Of a stretch of DNA of 51,251 nucleotides, positions 26,159-35,740 are shown piece by piece; position 1 is the stretch's first letter; each line of letters starts with the position of its first letter. Under the pieces are notes generated by a model. That model did no database searches and was not told the origin of the DNA. It worked only from the letters and a program-made list of their open reading frames with translations. A program made the translations under genes and the position numbers. Source of the DNA: Deltaproteobacteria bacterium. Its GTDB lineage: Bacteria > Desulfobacterota > Binatia > UBA9968 > JAJDTQ01. The stretch spans positions 1 to 51,251 of the forward strand of contig JAPPNF010000077.1 of assembly GCA_028818755.1 (NCBI GenBank). Direction: 5' to 3'.

Positions 26159-26914
26159 CTAGAACCCGATACGGATACCCGCCCGGAAAACGTGGTTGCC
26201 GGCCTCGGACTTGGCCGAGGAATCGGAGAGCGAGGTAAGCTTGGGATCGCCCGCGCCCATGTACCGGTAGCCCACCTGAACCACCAGGGACTCCATCAGC
26301 CGATACGCCACTCCGCCGCCGAACTGGTAGGCGAGCACCCAGTCCCCGTCGTCGCCGCCGATGGTTCTGGCGGCGCCGACTACCTCGGGCTCGAATCTCG
26401 ACAAATCGCTCGGCCGATCAATCTCGTATCTCACATACTGGACGCCGACACCGCCGCCGAAATACGGCGTGAAACCAATGCCGACGTCAACGTCGTACCA
26501 GGCGTTGGCCATGAGACTCAACGTCGCACGGCTCCCTTTCAAGTCAACGTCGTTGTTGATGGCTCTGACGACGTCCTCCGAGAGTTCCTGGCCGCCCACG
26601 CTGAACCGGGCGTACTTGATGGAGTCGACGTCGGCTTCCCGCCAGGTGGCCTCTCCCTCCATCCGTAGCGGGCCCCAACCGAAGCCGAGAGCCGCGCTGT
26701 ATCCCAAGGCAGAGGCGAAGTCGGTCTTGCCTTTCGTTCCCCCTGACCTGAGGTCCGAGGTAGAGCTCGAGGCCATGCCCAGATCCGCGGCCAGATAGAG
26801 TCCACTCCCCCGCTGCGCGTATGCCGCGGTGGAGAAAACCAACAGCACCACCCCAAGAAGCGCCGCGACACCGAGTGCCCTCGTCATACCCGCCGGACCA
26901 GCTACGTTACCCAT
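26159..26914 (-). CDS. Outer-membrane beta-barrel protein
   Basis: A 251-residue secreted protein. After a short N-terminus there is a signal peptide (GVAALLGVVLLVFSTAAYAQ) and then alternating hydrophobic strands rich in Gly, Tyr and aromatic residues. It ends IRIGF with a C-terminal Phe, the insertion signal of outer-membrane barrels. The organisation resembles OmpA/Opa-like 8-strand proteins of the OMP_b-brl class. No periplasmic peptidoglycan-binding domain is present. The start at 26914 follows AAAGGAGTTGCAA. The TAG stop lies inside CTAGGAGTCTGTCCGA, similar to the sequence around the stop at 10471. Function (porin or adhesion) unknown. Confidence 0.85.
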   Translation of the reverse strand: MGNVAGPAGMTRALGVAALLGVVLLVFSTAAYAQRGSGLYLAADLGMASSSTSDLRSGGTKGKTDFASALGYSAALGFGWGPLRMEGEATWREADVDSIKYARFSVGGQELSEDVVRAINNDVDLKGSRATLSLMANAWYDVDVGIGFTPYFGGGVGVQYVRYEIDRPSDLSRFEPEVVGAARTIGGDDGDWVLAYQFGGGVAYRLMESLVVQVGYRYMGAGDPKLTSLSDSSAKSEAGNHVFRAGIRIGF

Positions 26915-26976
26915 TTGCAACTCCTTTCCGGTTCCTGTCAGGGTCAAACCACCCGAAAGCCTTCACGTGACCGCCA

Positions 26977-28311
26977 CTAGCGACTGTCTGGCTCGAACAC
27001 CTCCGTCGCATCGAGCTTGCGCTGATAGTCCAGGTACTCCTGCTTCGTCATCCGGGGCGTGTCTTCCCGGAGGATCCGCCGTGCCGCTCCGGCGCCGTCG
27101 TGAAGCAGGTCGATGGCGGTCATGGCCAGCAGCTTGGCCGACTTCACGTAGACCGAATCGTGGTCCACGAGGAGATATCCGTTGGTATGGCCGCCGCCGG
27201 CCGCGCCCGCGACGTAGGGCTGCACGGCCGGCATGATGTGGGCGAGGTCGCCGAAGTCGGTGCTGCTGGTGCGGTGCTCGGTGCCGAGGGCGAACTGGCC
27301 GGAGCCGAACAGCTCCTCGGCATTGTCGCCCCACAGACGGGCCATGGCCTCGTTGTTGGTCTGCGGCAGGTAACCGGGCACCGTGGTGATCTCTACCGAT
27401 GCGCCCACCGCCATGGCCGCGCCCCGCAGCGCGTTGTCCACCTTGCGGTTGGCGTCGAGGATGCCCTCCAGGGTCTTGCCGCGAATGAAGGTCTCCAGGG
27501 TCACCTCCGCCGGCACCACGCTCACGGCGTCGCCGCCCCGGGTGATGATGGGATGAATGCGAATGGTGTCGTCGTCGTAGAAGGTCTCGCGCTGGTAGGC
27601 GATGGCGGTCATGGCCAGATTGGCGGCGTTGAGGGCGTTGATGCCCTTCTGCGGGCTCCCGCCCGCGTGCGCGGCCTTGCCGATGAAGCGGATCTTCTTG
27701 ATGACGGCGCCGTTGGAGGAGCGCGCGACGTGGGAGGCGAGGGTGTCGGTCTTGGTGTGGAACATCATCGCCAGGTCGACGTCATCGAAGTGCCCGAGCC
27801 GGATGAGCTCCGCCTTGCCCGAAAGAAACTCGAGCTCGTTGTGCGCCTTGCGACGCATGCGTCCGTCAACGTCGATCATCTCTTCGGCCGGAACGGCAAA
27901 GAACACCAGGGAACCGCCAAGCTCCGGCAACACCGCCGCGGACAGGAGCCCCATGGCCGCGCCCACCATCCCCGCCACCTGCGCGTTGTGCCCGCAGGCA
28001 TGGGCCGCGCCGGTCCGGGGGTCGGCATGGGGGTGGTCCGGCACCACGAGCGCGTCCAACTCTCCCAGGATGGCCAGGGTCGGACCCGGACCGCCGCACT
28101 CGCGCCGGCCCTTGACGCCGGTGATGGCCAGACCCCGCTCGGGCTCGACGCCGAGCCCCTGAAGCCGCACGGCAATCAGGTCCGCGGTATTGTTCTCGTT
28201 GAAACCCGTCTCCGGGTTGCGCAGAATGGTCTCGCCCAGGTCGACGATCTCCTGCCTGCGGGCGTCGATGACCCGGCACGCCTCGACCTTGAGATCCTCC
28301 CTGGAGGTCAT
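26977..28311 (-). CDS. M20-family amidohydrolase/peptidase (AbgB-like)
   Basis: A 444-residue metallo-amidohydrolase of the M20D group. The metal sites are seen in AAHACGHNAQ and in VPAEEMID, and the lid-domain His in GKAAHAGGSPQKG, which also marks the dimerisation domain. The DTDFGDL-like STDFGDLAHIMP and GGHTNGYLLV segments match p-aminobenzoyl-glutamate and N-acyl-amino-acid hydrolases. It would cleave an N-acyl or peptide-like amide in the cytoplasm. The ATG at 28311 is chosen; upstream codons are part of a palindromic repeat. The C-terminal 40 residues (PRMTKQEYLDYQRKLD) are an unusual extension. Confidence 0.92.
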   Translation of the reverse strand: MTSREDLKVEACRVIDARRQEIVDLGETILRNPETGFNENNTADLIAVRLQGLGVEPERGLAITGVKGRRECGGPGPTLAILGELDALVVPDHPHADPRTGAAHACGHNAQVAGMVGAAMGLLSAAVLPELGGSLVFFAVPAEEMIDVDGRMRRKAHNELEFLSGKAELIRLGHFDDVDLAMMFHTKTDTLASHVARSSNGAVIKKIRFIGKAAHAGGSPQKGINALNAANLAMTAIAYQRETFYDDDTIRIHPIITRGGDAVSVVPAEVTLETFIRGKTLEGILDANRKVDNALRGAAMAVGASVEITTVPGYLPQTNNEAMARLWGDNAEELFGSGQFALGTEHRTSSTDFGDLAHIMPAVQPYVAGAAGGGHTNGYLLVDHDSVYVKSAKLLAMTAIDLLHDGAGAARRILREDTPRMTKQEYLDYQRKLDATEVFEPDSR

Positions 28312-28348
28312 TTGATTGCTCCCGACATCGCCGTCCGATCCTCGGCAG

Positions 28349-28381
28349 CCCTCACCCCAACCCTCTCCCAGAGGGAGAGGG
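28349..28381 (+). repeat. CCCTCACCC...GGGAGAGGG palindromic repeat, copy 2
   Basis: CCCTCACCCCAACCCTCTCC followed by CAGAGGGAGAGGG forms a hairpin, in the 96-bp gap between the M20 and PncC-like genes. It is nearly identical to the copies at 26089 and 49333 and encodes nothing. Confidence 0.75.
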
Positions 28382-28407
28382 AGCCGAAGGCGCCTTCGCA
28401 CATGCCG

Positions 28408-28890
28408 CTAGCCTTGGCGTAGCGCGTCTTCCAGAAGCGTCAGGGCGGCCTTCGTGAAGGCCCACATGTTCGCTTCCCGGTCCAAATCGCCGGTCTCGAC
28501 GGTGATGGCCTTCTCGAGCGGTCCGACGACGGCCATGCAGCTGTGGCCGGCCGCGTCGCCGTAGCGGTTGCCGGTCGGGCCGGTGGCGCCGCTTTCCGAA
28601 AGACCCCAGGTGGTGTTCAACCGGCCCTGGATCAGCCGCGCCATGTTGAGCGCGTAGGGTTCGGTGCTGCCGCGGACCGTCACCTCGCTCTCGGGCATCT
28701 GCAGGAGACCCGCCCGGGCATGCCGGGTGTAGATGACGCCGCCGCCGACGAAATACGCCGAAGCGCCGGGCAACGACAGCAGCGCCGCGGAGATCAGGCC
28801 GCCGGTGGAGGACTCGGCCACCGCCACGGTCTGGTTCTTCTCCTTGAGCAGTTCGCCCACCGAGCGGCCGAGTGTGATCAGGTCCGGCAT
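28408..28890 (-). CDS. PncC/CinA C-terminal-domain protein (nicotinamide-nucleotide amidase-like)
   Basis: A 160-residue single-domain protein of the CinA C-terminal family, which deamidates NMN to nicotinate mononucleotide. The catalytic Ser loop is present as VAESSTGGLIS. The next motif, normally Tyr-Ser-Asn-x-Ala-Lys, reads YTRHAR, so the conserved Lys is Arg. The usual SGIAGPxGG loop reads SGATGPTGN. The fold is clear but these changes make NMN amidase activity doubtful. It lies 109 bp downstream of the carboxyltransferase gene, with a hairpin repeat between. Confidence 0.75.
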   Translation of the reverse strand: MPDLITLGRSVGELLKEKNQTVAVAESSTGGLISAALLSLPGASAYFVGGGVIYTRHARAGLLQMPESEVTVRGSTEPYALNMARLIQGRLNTTWGLSESGATGPTGNRYGDAAGHSCMAVVGPLEKAITVETGDLDREANMWAFTKAALTLLEDALRQG

Positions 28891-28943
28891 ACGTTCTCCT
28901 TCCCGCCAGATAGGGAATCACGCCCGCGGCCCCACTCTACCCC

Positions 28944-28968
28944 TGGATTCCCGCGTTCGCGGGAATGA
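28944..28968. repeat. Perfect hairpin repeat
   Basis: ATTCCCGCG-TT-CGCGGGAAT (28947-28966) is a perfect 9-bp stem within CTGG...ATGACGG. It resembles the dispersed TTCCCGCG/CGCGGGAA repeats of many GC-rich genomes. It lies between the carboxyltransferase and PncC-like genes. On the minus strand no T-run follows, so a terminator role is weak. Confidence 0.7.
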
Positions 28969-28999
28969 CGGGAGAGAGCGCACACGTGATCCCGAGCAA

Positions 29000-30457
29000 T
29001 CATGCGTCGCCCCGCTGCAAGGACAACGAGAACCCGGGGCGGCGCACCTGGATGCCGGCGTAGCTGCGGTCAGTGAGCCGCTCCATCAGCGCCACCATGG
29101 GCAGCCTGGCGCTCAGGTATTCCCGCGGCGGGCCGGCGGCGCGCATGGCGGCGATCTCTTCCTCGCTGAGCATCCACCGGAGCAGCAACTCCTCGTCGGT
29201 CACCCCCGGGCCGCCGAGCTTGCGCCGCACCTCCTCGATGGTGAGGTCCGGCGGCTCCCACTCGGCCATCTCCTTGCCGCGGGGCCGGTCGAGGATCTTG
29301 TGCTTGACGTCGGGGTCCATGGTCTCGGCGCCTTCCCGGCCCCAGAGCCCTAGCGCGTACTGGATGATCTGGTCGGTGACCTCCCGGTAGGGTTCGCCGA
29401 CGATGACGTTGATGGCCGCCTGGCTGCCGACGAACTGCGAGAGCGGCGTGACCATGATGGGGTAGCCGAGATCGGCCCTCACCCGCACCACCTCTTCCAG
29501 CGCCTGCTCCACCTTGTCTTCCAGGCCCACCTTGGCGAGCTGGTGGCGCAGGTTCGAGATCATCCCGCCCGGAACCTGGTGCTGGTACTGGGCGTAGTCG
29601 TATTCCACCGGGGCGCCGATGGGGAAGCCTTCCTGCCGGGCGACGTTGGTGAAGTGCTCGGAGACTTCCTCCAGCGCGTCCGTGTCCACGGCGCAGGCGT
29701 AGCCCAGGGCGCGGAGGTTGGCGGCGACGCTGAACACCGACGGGTTCGAGGAGGCGTTGGCCAGCGGCGGAACCGCCGTGTTGACCGTGCGGATGCCGAG
29801 CTTCACCGCCTCCAGGCAGCAAAGCGGCCCGAGCCCGGTGGTGCAGTGGGTGTGCAGCTCCACCGGGATGCCGCCGGCGTTCTCGAAGATCATCGGCACC
29901 AGGGTGCGTGTGCGCTCGGGGGTGAGCAGGCCGCCGGGGTCCTTGAGGCAGAGGTACGGGACTCCCAGGGAGGCCGCCTCGCGGGTCTTCCGCGCATAGT
30001 ACTCGTCGGTGTGCTTCGGCGACACCGAGTAGATCAGGTTGACGATGGGCTGGAGGCCGTTCTTGCGCGCGATGCCGACCTTGCGCTCCCACCCCTCCAG
30101 CTCGTTCCACTCCTCGGAAATGCGCGCCTGCCGGATGCCGTTGGCCGCCATCCGCTCGATGAAGAGCTCGTAAACCGACACCGGCGTGATCTCGAACGCG
30201 TTGACGCGGCCGGCCATGAGCCGCAGCGGCGTGCGGGTGACGCGCTCCGCCACCATCCGCACCCGGTCCCACGGATCCTCCTTGAGCTCGCGGACACACT
30301 TCTTCAGGTGGGAGGCGGACATGAGCTCGATGGCGTCGAACCCGGCCTCGTCCATGGTCCGGGCCACGGGCAGCATCATGCCGGTGGTCATCCGCTCGGC
30401 CCAGAGGCTCTGGTGGCCGTCGCGCAACGTGGTGTCTACGAATCGGATCTCGTCCAT
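29000..30457 (-). CDS. Carboxyltransferase-domain protein (pyruvate carboxylase B/oxaloacetate decarboxylase alpha-like), no biotin domain
   Basis: A 485-residue HMGL-like TIM barrel with the post-barrel region of biotin-dependent carboxyltransferases. The metal site is seen as FVDTTLRDGHQS and ELHTHCTTG, and the carbamylated Lys as YLCLKDPGG. The segment QVPGGMISNLRHQL is diagnostic for pyruvate carboxylase/oxaloacetate decarboxylase. The C-terminal biotinyl domain with its Met-Lys-Met is missing, and no biotin carboxylase gene is nearby. It either works with separate subunits or has a biotin-free lyase role. The ATG at 30457 comes 3 bp after the stop codon of the amidohydrolase gene, so the two are translationally coupled. 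Confidence 0.88.
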   Translation of the reverse strand: MDEIRFVDTTLRDGHQSLWAERMTTGMMLPVARTMDEAGFDAIELMSASHLKKCVRELKEDPWDRVRMVAERVTRTPLRLMAGRVNAFEITPVSVYELFIERMAANGIRQARISEEWNELEGWERKVGIARKNGLQPIVNLIYSVSPKHTDEYYARKTREAASLGVPYLCLKDPGGLLTPERTRTLVPMIFENAGGIPVELHTHCTTGLGPLCCLEAVKLGIRTVNTAVPPLANASSNPSVFSVAANLRALGYACAVDTDALEEVSEHFTNVARQEGFPIGAPVEYDYAQYQHQVPGGMISNLRHQLAKVGLEDKVEQALEEVVRVRADLGYPIMVTPLSQFVGSQAAINVIVGEPYREVTDQIIQYALGLWGREGAETMDPDVKHKILDRPRGKEMAEWEPPDLTIEEVRRKLGGPGVTDEELLLRWMLSEEEIAAMRAAGPPREYLSARLPMVALMERLTDRSYAGIQVRRPGFSLSLQRGDA

Positions 30458-30460
30458 GGG

Positions 30461-31630
30461 TTACTCGAGGATGCGGGAACCGAACAGCGTCACCGCGTTG
30501 TCCCACAGGATCTTGCCCTTGGCCTCGTCCGTTATCGGCTGCGCGTCCAGATCAGGCAGCGCCTTCTCCGGCCGCGGCGCATCCGGATGCGGGTAATCGG
30601 TGTTCCAGGCGATGTTGTCGCCGCCGAGATGGTCCACCGCGTAGGACAGCGCACTCTCGTCGCTGTCGCAGGTCACCGTGATCTGTCGTTTGAAGTACTC
30701 GCTGGGCAGCATCGGCAGACGCTCCACCGCGTTGCCCATGACGCTGTTGCGTCCGTGGGTGTGCTCGTCCATCCGGCCGAGCCAGAACGGCACCCAACCC
30801 ACGTTGGACTCGAGGATCCCCAGCCGCAGTTCGGGGAAACGCTCCAGGATGCCGGTGAAGATGAACTGTCCCATGGTGGCCATGTTGTCGCACGGGAAGC
30901 CCAGGGCGTGGTCGAGGCCGCGCAGCGCCAGCATCTGCATGTCGCGGTCGTCGACGTTGCCGCGGTTGCCGCCGGCGAACGGGTGGAACCGGCGTTGACG
31001 GTATTCGCCATGAACGGAGATGGGAAAGTCCAGCTCGCAGGCCAAGTCCCACAGGGCGTCGTATTCGGGCTCGTGCAGCCAGCGGCCCTCGGGCAGGAAC
31101 GGGTTCCGCACGGACACGGCGCCCAACTCCTCCACCGCTCTCCGGGCCTCCACCAGCATGGCGTCGGTATCCGATCCCGGAAGCACCGCCACGAACTTGA
31201 GACGCTTGGGGTCGGCGTCACAGTAGTCCCGGCACCAGTTGTTGTAGGCGCGGCACATGGCGGCGCCGAGCTTGGCGTCCTTCAGCGCCACCCGGTAGGC
31301 GAAGTTGCCGTTGTTGCCGGTGGGCAGCAGGACCTGGACATCCCATCCGTGCGTGTCCATGTCCTTGAGCCGGGTTTCCGCGGACCACCACGTACGGTAT
31401 CCGTCGCCGTACTTGGCCTCCATGTCGGCCCACGCCGTGGCCGGCAGCTTCGGCTGCTTCTCGGTCTTGGGTATGATCCGCCCGTCCGGCTCGTAGACCA
31501 TGAAGGCCCCGTCCATGAACGCCACCTTGGGCACCTGATCCCGGTAGGCGGGCTCGACGTACCGCTCCCAGAGGTACTGCGGCTCGTGCATGTGCGCGTC
31601 GGCGTCAATGACCTTGAATCCCTTCCACAT
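30461..31630 (-). CDS. Amidohydrolase_2 family protein
   Basis: A 389-residue TIM-barrel hydrolase/decarboxylase. The N-terminal metal pair is in VIDADAHMHEP (His-x-His), the mid-barrel His in FPISVHGEY, a late conserved block in GILESNVGWVPFWLGRMDEH, and the catalytic Asp in IAWNTDYPHPDA. These features are those of ACMSD-like and related ring-acid decarboxylases or hydrolases. It is directly followed (3 bp) by the carboxyltransferase-domain gene, suggesting sequential reactions. It diverges from the third HDO gene. Substrate unknown. Confidence 0.9.
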   Translation of the reverse strand: MWKGFKVIDADAHMHEPQYLWERYVEPAYRDQVPKVAFMDGAFMVYEPDGRIIPKTEKQPKLPATAWADMEAKYGDGYRTWWSAETRLKDMDTHGWDVQVLLPTGNNGNFAYRVALKDAKLGAAMCRAYNNWCRDYCDADPKRLKFVAVLPGSDTDAMLVEARRAVEELGAVSVRNPFLPEGRWLHEPEYDALWDLACELDFPISVHGEYRQRRFHPFAGGNRGNVDDRDMQMLALRGLDHALGFPCDNMATMGQFIFTGILERFPELRLGILESNVGWVPFWLGRMDEHTHGRNSVMGNAVERLPMLPSEYFKRQITVTCDSDESALSYAVDHLGGDNIAWNTDYPHPDAPRPEKALPDLDAQPITDEAKGKILWDNAVTLFGSRILE

Positions 31631-31727
31631 GATGGCGCTCCTTTCAGTCGCGGGCCGTCCGCGGGCCCCGGCACGGCACGCCTGTTACTATTCACTGTTT
31701 CGCGTCCCGCTTCAACCGCGCCGACGC

Positions 31728-31757
31728 TTGACAGTGGCTCGACGATTCCACTAGTGT
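31728..31757 (+). promoter_or_regulatory. Weak promoter candidate for the third HDO gene
   Basis: TTGACA at 31728-31733 and TAGTGT at 31752-31757 are 18 bp apart. The -10 box would leave a leader of only a few bases before the ATG at 31769, so the transcript might be almost leaderless. Confidence 0.35.
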
Positions 31758-31768
31758 CCTGCGTCACC

Positions 31769-32437
31769 ATGACAACACACAGCTTTGTGGCCTCGGTGGT
31801 TGAAGAGATCATCGCTCCCGGAATCGAACGGCTGATGACGGGACGGTACTTTACCGACCTGCGCAACGGCACGCTGTCGACTTCCAGGCTCCAGGGCTTC
31901 GCCCTTCAGCACTATCTCCTCAACGTCGCCATCAACAAGGGCTTCACCCTGTGCATGGCCAAGAACGCCCACAACCAGGAACTCTACGACCTGTTCCTCC
32001 ACGCCTTCACCGAGGAACAGACACACCCGGACCTCATGAAGCGGTTCGGCCTCGCCATCGGCCTGACCGAAGAGGACTTCGACGAGGCCCTGCCCATCTT
32101 CGAATGCCAGGCCCACGCCGCCGCCATACTCAGGGGCATGTTCCTGGGCTCGCCCGCCGAGAGCCGCACGAGCGCATTGGTGAACGAGAGCATGGTGGGG
32201 CGCTACGCGGCGGAGTTCGACGCCTGCCTGGCCGGAGGATACGGGATCAACGACCACGACAGGGAATTCTTCACGGTGCACGCGGTGGCGGACCAGGAGC
32301 ACACGGCGCTGGCGGCGCGGGTCGTCGAGCGGTACTGCACGACCGAGCGGGACCGCCGCGTGGTCGAGCACGCGGCCCGCAACATGGTCCGCTTCAAGCT
32401 GGCCAAGTTCGACGGCATCTACGACGCATACGGGTAA
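31769..32437 (+). CDS. Heme-oxygenase-like diiron/TenA-PqqC-fold protein, third copy
   Basis: A 222-residue all-helical protein. It has H171-x3-D175-x2-H178 (VHAVADQEH), the same spacing as the two HDO proteins at 9.7-11.2 kb. EEQTHPDLMKRFG (Glu82/83, His86) and Glu140 complete a plausible diiron site. Overall it is closer to the TenA/PqqC outline (N-terminal FALQHYLLNVAINKGF) than the other two. It may oxidise a small molecule; the substrate is unknown. It stands alone, divergent from an amidohydrolase gene. Just 4 bp after its stop begins the palindromic element at 32441. Confidence 0.8.
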   Translation: MTTHSFVASVVEEIIAPGIERLMTGRYFTDLRNGTLSTSRLQGFALQHYLLNVAINKGFTLCMAKNAHNQELYDLFLHAFTEEQTHPDLMKRFGLAIGLTEEDFDEALPIFECQAHAAAILRGMFLGSPAESRTSALVNESMVGRYAAEFDACLAGGYGINDHDREFFTVHAVADQEHTALAARVVERYCTTERDRRVVEHAARNMVRFKLAKFDGIYDAYG

Positions 32438-32440
32438 GCA

Positions 32441-32603
32441 TAGTGTTGCGTTCCACCAATACGTTGACGAAGATGCGCCGGAGTTCTTGCCGTCGGCAAG
32501 GCGCGACGACGAGCAGTGGCCGATACCACGCGAGGAGGAGCAACGCAGCCGACGGCAAGAAAAACAAGCAGATTCGTCGACGTATTGGTGGAACGCAACA
32601 CTT
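32441..32603. mobile_element. Palindromic MITE-like element, copy 1
   Basis: Perfect terminal inverted repeats of 23 nt (32442-32464 and 32580-32602; outer end AGTGTTGCGTTCC) extend to about 31 nt with one mismatch. They enclose a core of about 105 nt (32469-32575) that starts near GATGCGCCGGAGTTCTTG. The core recurs inverted, about 90% identical by eye, in the element at 51043, whose terminal repeats are different. It encodes no protein. The structure suggests a non-autonomous transposable element; no transposase is in the window. Confidence 0.72.
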
Positions 32604-32606
32604 TGG

Positions 32607-32634
32607 TTGACGGCCGGGGGAACGGCTCTATAAT
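32607..32634 (+). promoter_or_regulatory. Promoter of the LON-domain gene
   Basis: TTGACG (32607-32612), 16 bp, TATAAT (32629-32634): a near-consensus promoter placed just outside the palindromic element. Transcription would start near 32641, 12 bases before the ATG at 32653. Confidence 0.65.
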
Positions 32635-32652
32635 CAGGGAAGGGGGATCAGC

Positions 32653-33336
32653 ATGGAAGACAAAACCGAATCCGTCTCGTTGCCGGAGGTCCTTTCCGTG
32701 TTTCCGCTCACCGGCGTGCTGCTGCTGCCGGGCACGCGGCTTCCGCTGCACATCTTCGAGCCCCGCTACCGGAACATGGTGCACGACGCGCTCGAGGCGG
32801 AGGGCGTTTTCGGCATGATCCAGCCCTTCGTTCCCCAGAACGACAACCGCCCCCAGCCCGGCGCCGAGCGCAGCGCGCCCGAACTCTACCCCGTCGGTTG
32901 CGCCGGGCACATCGAGCGCTGGGAGCAAGCCCCCGACGGCCGCTACATGGTGCAGCTTCGCGGCATCAGCCGGTTTCGCGTCAAGGAGGAGCTGTCCCTC
33001 GAACGCGGTTATCGCCGCGTGCTGCCGGACTACGGCTGCTTCGGCGACCTCGAAGAGACGGAACCCGGGACCATCGACCGCCAGCGCCTGACGCGGGCGC
33101 TGGACAGCTACGCGCAGGGCCACGGCCTTGCCATCGACCTGGGGCAGCTCGAGCCGGTGTCGGACGCCGATCTTGTCAACTTCCTGGGGGTCGCCATGCC
33201 CTTCCATCCATCGGAGAAGCAGGCGCTCCTCGAGGCCGGCTCCGTGGAGGACCGGCAAAAGATCCTCATCAGCCTCCTGGAGTTCGACGGCGGCGCGGCC
33301 GCACCCCCCAACTCGGGTTCACGCACTCTCAACTAA
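32653..33336 (+). CDS. LON peptidase N-terminal (substrate-binding) domain protein
   Basis: A 227-residue protein consisting only of the LON substrate-binding domain. It opens VFPLTGVLLLPGTRLPLHIFEPRYRNMV, the classic start, and has the conserved block GCAGHIERWEQAPDGRYMVQLRGISRFRV. ATPase and protease domains are absent, as is usual for these stand-alone proteins, whose role is not settled. The ATG at 32653 follows AGGGGGATCAGC, and a good promoter lies just upstream. It converges with the radical SAM gene (36 bp between stops). Confidence 0.9.
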   Translation: MEDKTESVSLPEVLSVFPLTGVLLLPGTRLPLHIFEPRYRNMVHDALEAEGVFGMIQPFVPQNDNRPQPGAERSAPELYPVGCAGHIERWEQAPDGRYMVQLRGISRFRVKEELSLERGYRRVLPDYGCFGDLEETEPGTIDRQRLTRALDSYAQGHGLAIDLGQLEPVSDADLVNFLGVAMPFHPSEKQALLEAGSVEDRQKILISLLEFDGGAAAPPNSGSRTLN

Positions 33337-33372
33337 GACCGGGTGAGTCCACCACGGAGGCGTGGCGGAGGA

Positions 33373-34656
<1,284 letters not shown>

Positions 34657-34729
34657 GTGGAACCCCGTCGAGGGAAGGAGACCCGTGCCCCCTTCCCTCG
34701 TGTCCGGGAATGCTCTCGGCCGTATCGGC

Positions 34730-35590
34730 CTAATCCATGTTGAAGAACTTCCTGGCGTTGTCCAGCATGAGCTTCTGCTTGACCTCGGGCTTGATGGTGA
34801 GCTTGGCGAAGTCGTCAAGCCAGCGCTCCACGCCGATGGCCGGCCAGTCGGATCCGAACATGGCCTTGTCCTGAAGGATCGAGTTCACCTGCTGCACCAG
34901 CTCGGCGGCGAAGTACTTGGGCGACCAGCCCGAGAGATCGATGTAGAAGTTGCTCTTGTGACGGGCGATGGCGAGGCTCTCGGCCGTCCAGGGCCACGAC
35001 GGATGGGCGCAGATGATCTTCAACTCGGGGAAGTCCGCGGCCACGTCGTCGAGGTGGATGGGCTGGGTGAACTTGAGCTTGTTGCCCATGCCGCCGGGAG
35101 TGCCAGCGCCGGCGCCGGCCATGCCGCTGTGGAACAGGATCGGCAGCTCGAGCTTCTGGCATTCCTCCCACAGGGGATAGAAACGGGTGTCGTTGGGGAA
35201 GAACTGCTGCCGCGCGGGGTTGATCTCGCCCACGCCGTGAAGCCCCATGTCCTTGATGCGCTGGATCTCCTGCAGGGCCACCTTCTGCTGCCACGGATCG
35301 ATCACGCCGAAGCCCATGAAGACGTCTGAGTTCCGCTTCACGCCATCGGCCACGTGCTGGTTCGGAACCGGGGTCAACCCCGTGATGGTTTCGTCGGTGG
35401 TGTTCTGGATCACGGCCATCATGTTGCGCGCGCGGTACTCATCCGCCATCTCGTCGATGGAGACCGGCTTGCGTTCCCGCTTGAAGTACTGAGCCATCTG
35501 CTTGGGGCGGTCGCCCTTGGAGCTCAGGGTCAGCTCGTCGCAAAGGTGCACGTGCACGTCAATCGCAATCGGGTCCGTAATCGGGTCCAT
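34730..35590 (-). CDS. Amidohydrolase_2 family protein
   Basis: A compact 286-residue TIM-barrel amidohydrolase. The metal-binding start is AIDVHVHLCDE (His-x-His), then LPILFHSGMAG, KIICAHPSWPWTAE and the catalytic Asp in AMFGSDWPAIG. These are the landmarks of ACMSD/4-oxalomesaconate-hydratase-like and dihydroxybenzoate-decarboxylase-like enzymes. It ends with the usual NARKFFNMD. The third amidohydrolase of this class in the window, it is not closely similar to the others. It follows two FMN split-barrel genes on the same strand. Confidence 0.9.
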   Translation of the reverse strand: MDPITDPIAIDVHVHLCDELTLSSKGDRPKQMAQYFKRERKPVSIDEMADEYRARNMMAVIQNTTDETITGLTPVPNQHVADGVKRNSDVFMGFGVIDPWQQKVALQEIQRIKDMGLHGVGEINPARQQFFPNDTRFYPLWEECQKLELPILFHSGMAGAGAGTPGGMGNKLKFTQPIHLDDVAADFPELKIICAHPSWPWTAESLAIARHKSNFYIDLSGWSPKYFAAELVQQVNSILQDKAMFGSDWPAIGVERWLDDFAKLTIKPEVKQKLMLDNARKFFNMD

Positions 35591-35715
35591 ACTTCAAACC
35601 TCCTTGGAGTTTCACGAACGTCGGCAGCGGCTTGACGCCACCGGCCAAAGAACTAGTTACAGCTAACACGATCCGCGCCGACTGGCCAGCGCAGCCTCGG
35701 ACCGGCCCGCGGCAC

Positions 35716-35740
35716 GCACGGGCGGGTTCGAACCCCGTGC
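35716..35740 (-). terminator. Hairpin after the FMN split-barrel gene
   Basis: GCACGGG (35716-35722) pairs with CCCGTGC (35734-35740), closing an inner GGTTCGAACC. It lies directly after the stop codon of the gene ending at 35741. There is no T-run, so it may stabilise the 3' end rather than terminate. The TTCGAA loop mimics a tRNA T-arm, but no tRNA is present. Confidence 0.4.
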
